Positions 6,201 to 8,810 of a DNA stretch of 12,583 nt are shown here, one piece after another. The number at the start of each line of letters is the position of its first letter. Position 1 is the first letter of the stretch. The notes under the pieces are model-generated. The model was given only the letters and a program-made list of their open reading frames with translations. It was not told the DNA's origin and made no database searches. The translations under genes were made by a program, and so were the position numbers. Source of the DNA: Baffinella frigidus (Eukaryota; Cryptophyceae; Cryptomonadales; Baffinellaceae); the NCBI GenBank assembly GCA_026770585.1, contig MU647263.1:102639-115221 (forward strand). The letters are read 5' to 3'.

Positions 6201-8585
6201 TGCAGGGTCCAGGGGTTATGGTGTAGGGTTCAGGGGTTAGGGTGCAGGGTGTAGGGTGTAGGGTGAAGGGTGAAGGGTGAAGGGTGTAGGGTTCAAGGTT
6301 CAGGGTTCAGGGTTCAGGGGTTAGGGTGTAGGGTGCAGGGTTTAGGGTTTAGGTTTGGGTTTGGGTTTTAGAGTTTAGGTTTGGGGTTTAGGGTTTAGGG
6401 TTTAGGGTTTAGGTTTTAGGGTTTAGGGTTTAGGGTTTGGGGTTTGAGGTTTAGGGTGTAGGGTGTAGGGTGCAGGGTGTAGGGTTTAGGGTTTAGGGTT
6501 TAGGGTTTAGGGTTTAGGGTTTAGGGTTCAGGGTTGAGGGCTCAGGGGGGGTTTAGGGTTTAGGGTGTAGGGTTTAAGGTGTAGGGTTTGGGGTTTAGGG
6601 TTTAGGGTTTAGGGTGCAGGACCTGTCTCGTACCAGTCCCCCTCCTCATCCTGGTTTCCAGGGTGTGGCGTTCAGGGTTTGGCGTTGAGAGTTCAAGGTT
6701 TGGGGTTGGGTTTCAGGGTTTGGCGTTCAAGGTTTGGCGTTGGGAGTTTTATAATTAAATTTAAAAATTGATGGTGAGCCCCGGAGAAGAGAAATCTGCA
6801 GCCCTGTCTCGTACCGGTCCCCCTTTTTCATCCTAGGGTTTGTGGGGTGGGGGGGTGGGGTTTGGAGTAATTTTCTATCATAATTAATTTCAAATTTGAT
6901 GGTGAGCCCCGAAGAAGACGTGCAGCCCTGTCTCGTACCGCCCCCCCTCCTCGTCCTGTTAGATGTAGCTAATTTATGCCTTTGCACACCACATGCCACC
7001 TTGTACAACACATGTTACCTTGTACACCACATGTTGACTTGTACAACACATGGTACCTTGTACAACACATGTTACTTTGTAAAACATATGTTGCCTTGTT
7101 GAAAGAAAATTAATTAGGGCCCTAAGTAAATTTAATCAAGGCAGAATCCGGTTTGATAGCCCATTTTCTTTTGAATTAAACATGTTCCCGGATGAGAGCT
7201 AGACCTTCCAGGCGGCGATCTTCCCCCCAAGGACGTTTCGCGACTCCAAAACCGTCGGCGTGTACCTGACCCAAGGGGAAATATAACCTGTTCGGGAGTC
7301 CATAACTTGCGAGATCCAGAGTATTTTGACCCCTGCCTGAACCGGTGCGGTTTCAGCACGCTTCCAGGTCGTGACCGTGCGCACGTACCCCAAACGGTGC
7401 GTTTTCGGCGCTGTTCAGGGTCGTGACCAGGTGGCTCAGGGACCTGACCGCCAGCACCGTTGGCGTGTCCGGGAACATGTTCGATTTGAATAAAAATGGA
7501 CTAGGAATCGGGATGCTAGCACCAACTAAATTTAGGTTGGGCCCTAATTAACCTTGGTCCAACTCCTATGACAATTAGGAACGTTTTCATTATTTTTAAA
7601 CCCTTTCCCGGATTAGTGCGGCTAGGAAGGCAGATGCAAGGCTAGAGCGGGTCTCTCATTAGTTGACACGATTCGGACCTCGAAAAGCAAATTAGTAACG
7701 AACAAAATCACTCAACTTGTGTAGTAATTTTCATTGAAATGAAGATTCTTTTTTTTACGCAATGAAAGTTACTACACAAGTTGACTGATTTTGTTCGTTA
7801 CTAATTTGCTTTTCGAGGTCCGAATCGTGTCAACTAATGAGAGACCCGCTCTACCAGGGTATTCAAACGCCCATGGCGCGAGGACGGCGAATCCAGGGAT
7901 TCACAGCGGTAGCTGTGGTGCAGTGGATTCGGGTCGGTTGCTCGGCAATAAACAACTCTCTAAATCATAAAGCGCGCGACGCTCTCACAGCCAGGTTTCG
8001 TACACGAGCTAGCTCTGCCACAGTCTGGTTGGCTGACTGTGCTGAAGTGGGCATGCCGGGTGTGTGGTACTAATCCGTCAACATTGGAGCGGAAAAGAGC
8101 CCGGGCTCACGAAATTGGCGAGCAAATAGACGGAAATAGAGCTAGGAGTTACCCGCGATCGACCAGCGCCTTCGCAGCCGACAGTCCCGCGAGGCCGGCA
8201 CCCGCAATGACCTGCCGTCCCGCGGTTCGCTTTCAGGCAGAGAGATGAAATGCAATCTAGCAATCCCGGATGCAGGACATCGACATCGGCTGCTCCGTGA
8301 TGGAGGAGTGATTTCGACGAGAGCGGGATTTCGGTTTCTCACCACGCTCCCGCGGCTCCCCTCCGCCCGCACAGCGTCCACCACCTTCGAATCCGCCATC
8401 ATCCGCACTCCGCACCGCGCAGCAGCCGTCGGCCGCACCCCTGCCGCTCGCAAGGGCTGCTTGGCGGCAGCGCTGCGGGCTGCCAGCAAGCCATTTGCGC
8501 GGAAGGTTCCAAGCGGGCTGGGGTTGAGCACAAAGGCCGACGTGATGGAGAGGAGGAGTGCGCAGGCTGCAAGGAGCCTCGGCAT
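176..8585 (-). CDS. PDS: Plastid phytoene desaturase (15-cis-phytoene desaturase), 5' half, exons 1-10 (gene span)
   Basis: FAD-dependent carotenoid desaturase converting phytoene via phytofluene to zeta-carotene; in plants and algae it acts at plastid membranes with plastoquinone as acceptor. Joining 8585-8343, 8229-8153, 7265-7205, 6650-6623, 6196-6127, 5375-5326, 4802-4657, 3263-3213, 1953-1876 and 254-176 gives 883 nt in one open frame. Blocks follow the PDS order: signal/transit peptide, [11 protein letters not shown] dinucleotide fold, [88 protein letters not shown] and AFLDG. The family is about 550-580 residues, so roughly half is present and the rest is off the left edge. Every junction keeps phase, which argues for a working gene rather than a pseudogene. 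Identity comes from family recognition by eye; splice sites are predictions. Confidence 0.92.
387..945 (-). repeat. Repeated copies of the PDS exon 10 5' edge in intron 9
   Basis: CACCGTCGCCGACACCTTTT-like strings on the plus strand, followed by GCCATCACGGGTTA-like bases, occur near 391, 648, 821, 916 and (outside this span) 2252. On the sense strand they read AGGTGTCGGCGACGGTGGTG, that is VSATVV, the first codons of exon 10 with its AG. The rest of the exon is missing in each. Confidence 0.6.
423..572. mobile_element. MITE-like inverted-repeat element with ACAC target duplication
   Basis: Terminal inverted repeats of about 52-60 bp (TTATCTCAGAAAACGAGTTC at the left, its complement at 572), about 90% identical. 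ACAC flanks both sides (419-422, 573-576), consistent with a 4-bp target duplication. No coding capacity. It sits in PDS intron 9. Confidence 0.8.
580..985. other. PDS intron 9 spacer of low-complexity repeats
   Basis: GCTTTACGCTTTACGCT repeats near 590 and 692, TTACGGTTTGGGG-type telomere variants at 730-800, a T run near 860 and the exon 10 edge copies. No independent gene seen. Confidence 0.5.
986..1151. mobile_element. MITE family X, copy A (full)
   Basis: Terminal inverted repeats of about 37 bp: TCCAGAACCATGTTTAGTTT on the left, complement of CATGTCCCCGGA on the right. The interior repeats TTAAATTTACTTAGGGCCC. Related copies lie at 7109-7192 and 7468-7612; all three are in PDS introns. 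Confidence 0.8.
1330..1500. repeat. Dispersed repeat family Y, copy 1
   Basis: Shares CGGTACAAATCCATCAACTT, the TGGAGCC-AAAA stretch and GGTGAGCCC-GAATAGAC with copy 2 (about 7985-8142); roughly 65 aligned bases at about 75% by eye. GGTACAAATCC and an upstream TAGCTCTGCC-like box loosely resemble tRNA B and A boxes, so a decayed tRNA-derived SINE is possible. It also ends beside an ACCTTGTC remnant of exon 9. Confidence 0.45.
1576..1622 (-). pseudogene. Copy of the PDS exon 9 3' part with intact splice-like ends
   Basis: 47 nt between GTGCCCCAG and AAG-GTACAT, reading (V)[15 protein letters not shown]. Of the copies it is closest to spliceable, but its incoming phase fits no upstream exon, and including it after exon 9 would duplicate the block out of frame. 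Confidence 0.65.
1717..1772 (-). pseudogene. Copy of the PDS exon 9 3' part with an insertion
   Basis: The sense strand contains CACATGTCGAAAGCCCTCGC, an inserted CCTCGATGG-like segment, then the CTTCGTCGACCC part and CTGACAAGGTTCC. The insertion breaks the [15 protein letters not shown] frame. Confidence 0.65.
1876..1953 (-). CDS. PDS: PDS exon 9: [11 protein letters not shown] block
   Basis: 78 nt, 26 codons, phase 0: [20 protein letters not shown] then FVDPDK. It matches PDS V-P-x-R-V-x-x-E-(V/I)[14 protein letters not shown]. Acceptor CTCGCAG, donor GACAAG-GTCTAT. Partial copies of its 5' half lie upstream (2061-2097, 2197-2224) and of its 3' half downstream (1717-1772, 1576-1622). Confidence 0.92.
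2061..2224 (-). pseudogene. Two copies of the PDS exon 9 5' edge in intron 8
   Basis: At 2061-2097 the sense strand after GTGCAG reads [14 protein letters not shown]; at 2197-2224, after CACAG, it reads [11 protein letters not shown]. Both keep the AG and the first 8-12 codons of exon 9 ([12 protein letters not shown]) and then diverge. Confidence 0.7.
2225..2351. repeat. CATTCAGTGCTTGG short dispersed repeats (PDS intron 8)
   Basis: ATTCAGTGCTTGG or close variants occur near 1975, 1985, 2112, 2236, 2312, 2324, 2550 and 2728. Some lie beside the exon 9 edge copies and MITE ends. No function visible. Confidence 0.5.
2352..2545. mobile_element. MITE-like inverted-repeat element (PDS intron 8)
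   Basis: Inverted repeats of about 42 bp: ATCTACTGAAAAGCCACAGG at the left, complement of CCTGTGGCTTTGCAGTAGAT at the right, with small gaps. 194 bp, no coding capacity. Confidence 0.75.
2564..2700. mobile_element. MITE-like hairpin element (PDS intron 8)
   Basis: Left ATCTCCACAAAGGTATTAAT pairs with right ATTAATACCTCTATGGAGAT; the paired arms are about 60 bp each with a short loop. The inner arm (GTGTAGTAATTTTCGTT) resembles the inner arm of the hairpin at 7643-7853. Confidence 0.75.
2821..3195. repeat. Opposed telomere-like tracts with a perfect CCCTAAA array (PDS intron 8)
   Basis: G-rich GGGTTTAGGG/GGGTTCAGGG units on the plus strand (2826-3012), then C-rich CCCTAAA units (3050-3194) with about seven perfect heptamers at 3147-3194. 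The opposite polarity would let the two halves pair in the transcript. GATAAATCAGAATGCTCAG is duplicated at 2911 and 2932. Confidence 0.8.
3213..3263 (-). CDS. PDS: PDS exon 8: [17 protein letters not shown]
   Basis: 51 nt, 17 codons, phase 0 on both sides. [17 protein letters not shown] fills exactly the gap between the GQ of exon 7 and the IERE of exon 9, where PDS has AYVE-x-x-D-x-L-S-x-x-E-W. Acceptor GCGGCAG, donor GAG-GTGTGG. On the sense strand it is preceded by CCCTAAACCC and followed 18 bp downstream by a perfect TTTAGGG array. No long open frame reveals this exon. Confidence 0.88.
3280..3860. repeat. Degenerate telomere-like repeat field (PDS intron 7)
   Basis: GGGTTTAGGGTTC units up to about 3350, then mostly CCCTAACCCTTGGACCCT units to 3860, interrupted by exon 7 edge copies. 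No other gene seen. Confidence 0.75.
3941..4090. mobile_element. MITE-like near-palindrome (PDS intron 7)
   Basis: Arms of about 75 bp: TAACGGCCTGAAAATGGGGT on the left, complement ACCCCATTTTCAGGCCGTTA on the right, meeting at a centre rich in CCTAGG and GGCCTAC. A related half-element (CCTCGGCCTACCGCAGGC, ACTACCCTAATTTTGGG) lies at about 9955-10040. Confidence 0.8.
4140..4192. repeat. Short perfect inverted repeat (hairpin)
   Basis: TATTGTAGATTTCGGG and its exact complement CCCGAAATCTACAATA, 16-bp arms around a 21-base GC-rich loop. It may be a remnant of an inverted-repeat element; it lies in intron 7, so a terminator role is unlikely. Confidence 0.7.
4193..4650. repeat. Telomere-like field with 50-bp tandem units (PDS intron 7)
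   Basis: After about 140 bp of unassigned GC-rich sequence, ATCCCTAACCGTCAACCCTA and CACCCTGAAACCGC units repeat at 4340-4437, followed by CCCTAACCCCTA tracts and exon 7 edge copies. Confidence 0.65.
4657..4802 (-). CDS. PDS: PDS exon 7: FSRFDF ... ILRNNDM block
   Basis: 146 nt. GC completes Gly, then 48 codons starting [20 protein letters not shown] and including [20 protein letters not shown] and VPCILQGQ. It matches PDS TFSRFDF, the Pro-rich loop, ILRNNEML and the helix ending LxGQ. Acceptor CCGGCAG at 4803. The donor is odd: the PDS sequence breaks after CAG, followed by GCACAT, so a GC-AG intron is proposed; no nearby GT keeps the frame into exon 8. The 5' boundary is firm, the 3' boundary less so. 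Confidence 0.88.
4901..4935 (-). pseudogene. Fragment of PDS exon 7 in intron 6
   Basis: The sense strand reads [12 protein letters not shown], a copy of [14 protein letters not shown] with Arg to Cys and a lost end. No splice sites. Confidence 0.6.
5102..5151 (-). pseudogene. Decayed copy of PDS exon 6
   Basis: Encodes [16 protein letters not shown] in an open frame, but both splice sites are damaged: acceptor CGCAG has become GACTG and the donor context CCAG-GT is now CCAA-GT. It is part of a direct duplication of about 150 bp (5010-5155 and 5232-5378). Confidence 0.8.
5326..5375 (-). CDS. PDS: PDS exon 6: [13 protein letters not shown] block
   Basis: 50 nt: G (completing Arg), then [16 protein letters not shown], then G (first base of Gly). 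This is nearly identical to the PDS signature [13 protein letters not shown]. Acceptor CCCGCAG, donor AACCAG-GTCCAC, phase 1. A decayed second copy lies at 5102-5151. Confidence 0.94.
5385..5852. repeat. Telomere-like repeat (PDS intron 5)
   Basis: TTTCGGGGTTAGGG, GGGTTGAGGG and GGGTTTAGGG units, G-rich on the plus strand throughout, so C-rich on the PDS sense strand up to the exon 6 acceptor. Confidence 0.85.
5856..5913 (-). pseudogene. PDS exon 4-end/exon 5 copy with internal deletion
   Basis: The sense strand reads GAGACAGG and then [17 protein letters not shown], followed by CCGGTCCC. About 19 nt for LHVFFG are missing and the frame is broken. Exon 4 and 5 sequence again abut with no intron, so it shares the history of the copies near 6900. 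Confidence 0.7.
5930..6090. repeat. C-rich minisatellite (PDS intron 5)
   Basis: Four units of about 36 bp with CCTACGCCTTTTGGATGTA followed by long C runs. The plus-strand peptide (PPPPYALRV etc.) is repeat translation, not a gene. Confidence 0.7.
6127..6196 (-). CDS. PDS: PDS exon 5: [10 protein letters not shown] block
   Basis: 70 nt. GG completes the split Gly, then [20 protein letters not shown] and RD, then CG of an Arg codon. This matches PDS GLHIFFGAYPN followed by an L-F-x-x-L-x-I-x-D-R helix. Acceptor GCACCAG, donor GACCG-GTAGCC; read-through would meet TAG within two codons. Intron 4 upstream (6622-6197) is almost all telomere-like repeat. Confidence 0.93.
6197..6622 (-). repeat. 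PDS intron 4, made almost wholly of telomere-like repeat
   Basis: Between donor GTCCTG (6622) and acceptor GCACCAG the intron is GGGTTTAGGG, GGGTGTAGGG, GGGTTCAGGG and GGGTGAAGGG units on the plus strand, including long TTTAGGG runs at 6376-6445 and 6480-6530. On the sense strand it reads (CCCTAAA)n. Both ends carry CAGG (ACAGG / CCAGG). Confidence 0.88.
6623..6650 (-). CDS. PDS: PDS exon 4: 28-nt microexon
   Basis: Only 28 nt, encoding DEEGDWYET plus the first base of Gly: the first part of the invariant PDS string D-E-x-G-D-W-Y-E-T-G-L-H. Acceptor AAACCAG, donor ACAG-GTCCTG. Chosen over two related copies at 6955 and 6832 because it alone keeps the Trp and has a usable GT donor matching the phase of exon 5. 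Confidence 0.87.
6658..6760. repeat. GGCGTTCAGGGTTT repeats (PDS intron 3)
   Basis: Telomere-derived units with TTTGGCGTTCAGGGTTTGGC, G-rich on the plus strand, directly upstream (sense) of the exon 4 acceptor. Confidence 0.7.
6770..6832 (-). pseudogene. Second PDS exon 4+5 copy without intron 4, frameshifted
   Basis: Starts after AACCCTAG with GATGAAAAAGGGGGAC; one extra base before the TACGAGACAGGGCTGCA core breaks the frame. It shares its 3' flank (GGGGCTCACCATCAA and an AT-rich tail) with the copy at 6893-6955, so one was duplicated from the other. Confidence 0.7.
6893..6955 (-). pseudogene. PDS exon 4+5 copy without intron 4
   Basis: Starts after TCTAACAG and reads [20 protein letters not shown] before TGA. 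Exons 4 and 5 are joined with no intron between them, whereas the real gene has 426 bp there. Trp is replaced (DWYE to GRYE), and the frame stops after GAHHQI. No GT donor. Confidence 0.75.
6983..7100. repeat. 20-bp minisatellite (PDS intron 3)
   Basis: About six units of ACAACACATGTTACCTTGT with small changes. The plus-strand reading ([15 protein letters not shown]) is repeat translation. Confidence 0.8.
7109..7192. mobile_element. MITE family X, copy C (truncated, inverted)
   Basis: Matches the complement of copy A (AGGGCCCTAAGTAAATTTAA, the GGCAGAATCC region, CATTTTCTTTTGAATTAAAC) and ends CATGTTCCCGGA. Its outer terminus lies about 12 bp inside intron 3, next to the exon 3 donor. Confidence 0.75.
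7205..7265 (-). CDS. PDS: PDS exon 3: LESRxVLGGK block
   Basis: 61 nt. One base completes the split Gly codon, then 20 codons including [16 protein letters not shown], the second FAD-contacting block of PDS (usual form EARDVLGGK). Acceptor GGGTCAG at 7266, donor AAG-GTCTAG at 7204, ending in phase 0. A truncated MITE copy starts about 12 bp into the following intron. The phase match to exon 2 across an 887-bp intron is strong support. Confidence 0.92.
7338..7440. repeat. Tandem duplicate of about 50 bp (PDS intron 2)
   Basis: CGGTGCGGTTTCAGCACGCT with TCGTGACCGTG (7345-7380) is repeated as ACGGTGCGTTTTCGGCGCT with TCGTGACCAGG (7394-7432). Confidence 0.6.
7440..7470 (-). pseudogene. Decayed partial copy of PDS exon 3 in intron 2
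   Basis: The sense strand reads GACACGCCAACGGTGCTGG, matching the start of exon 3 (TACACGCCGACGGTTTTGG, protein TPTVL) and then losing similarity. It abuts a MITE end at 7468. Confidence 0.5.
7468..7612. mobile_element. MITE family X, copy B (full)
   Basis: Starts TCCGGGAACATGTTCGATTT, ends TTTAAACCCTTTCCCGGA; interior contains TTGGGCCCTAATTAA. 145 bp, in PDS intron 2. Copies A and B are both followed by TTAG. Confidence 0.75.
7643..7853. mobile_element. Near-perfect long-hairpin MITE (PDS intron 2)
   Basis: Arms of about 95 bp with only about two mismatches: TAGAGCGGGTCTCTCATTAG on the left, complement on the right ending GAGACCCGCTCTA; the centre includes TTTTTTTT. The near-identity of the arms suggests recent insertion or arm conversion. 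211 bp, no coding capacity. Confidence 0.85.
7985..8142. repeat. Dispersed repeat family Y, copy 2, at the PDS exon 2 donor
   Basis: TAGCTCTGCCACAGTCTGGT, then GGTACTAATCCGTCAACATT, then GGCGAGCAAATAGAC. On the PDS sense strand the element's end, GTCTATTTGCTCGCCAATTT, lies just inside intron 2; intron 9 begins GTCTATTTCGGCTCACCAAT. A partly rearranged relative is near 9700-9800. Confidence 0.45.
8153..8229 (-). CDS. PDS: PDS exon 2: FAD-binding Rossmann motif
   Basis: 77 nt starting after CTGAAAG, preceded by a pyrimidine-rich stretch, in phase 0. It encodes [20 protein letters not shown] followed by ALVDRG. GxGxxG (GAGLAG) is the FAD dinucleotide-binding loop, and [10 protein letters not shown] is typical of plant-type PDS. 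It ends in phase 2 (GG) at donor GTAACT. Continued reading would hit a TAA at once, which supports the donor. Confidence 0.92.
8343..8585 (-). CDS. PDS: PDS exon 1: bipartite plastid-targeting presequence
   Basis: 81 codons from ATG at 8585. Residues 1-17 ([17 protein letters not shown]) form a short basic plus hydrophobic signal peptide. Cleavage before Phe18 gives SA-FVLNPSP, the Phe-at-+1 pattern of nuclear-encoded plastid proteins in red-lineage complex algae. Residues 18 to about 60 are rich in Arg, Ala and Ser and poor in acids, like a transit peptide; [11 protein letters not shown] follows. The exon ends in phase 0 at GTG followed by donor GTGAGA (8342). Intron 1 (8342-8230, 113 bp) is the only short intron and lacks repeats. 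Confidence 0.88.
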
Positions 8586-8754
8586 CTGGATGAGTTTGGG
8601 AGTGTGAAAAGGGGTCTTTGAGGGTTGCAGAGCCCTGTTGGCCCCCTCGTACTCCGCGGCCGGTTTGGGAGTGTGGAAAGGGGTCTTTGTTCGTGGCTTT
8701 AGAAGTGCAGAGGCTCATAAGCGAAAACCTCACATACAAGGCAGTTTCGCAAGG
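8586..8754. promoter_or_regulatory. Likely bidirectional promoter between divergent plastid-protein genes
   Basis: The 169 bp between the two start codons must hold both 5' leaders and core promoters. A 27-28 bp direct repeat (TTTGGGAGTGTG, A or G, AAAGGGGTCTTTG) occurs at 8594-8620 and 8665-8691, spaced 71 bp. No TATA box is clear. The plus-strand ATG has a purine at -3 (CAAGGATGA). Function is inferred from layout. Confidence 0.5.
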
Positions 8755-8810
8755 ATGAAGGTCACGACGGTGTGCCTCGGCGCGCTGGCGTGCGCGGGCG
8801 CCGCGCACGG
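8755..8810 (+). CDS. Lumen-protein gene exon 1: signal peptide
   Basis: 56 nt: MKVTTVCLGALACAGAAH plus GG. One basic residue near the start, a 12-15 residue hydrophobic core and small residues at the end make a standard signal peptide. Donor CACGG-GTGTCC. Without splicing, the frame runs into a 14-C run (8815-8828) and stops at TAG near 8866. Confidence 0.6.

Noticed and set aside
6983-7100. CRISPR-like array
   Set aside because: Units are contiguous 20-bp tandem repeats without spacers, in a eukaryotic intron.
7905-8080. tRNA gene
   Set aside because: A-box-like GTGGTGCAGTGG and B-box-like GGTACTAATCC occur, but no cloverleaf stems form. At most a decayed tRNA-derived repeat.
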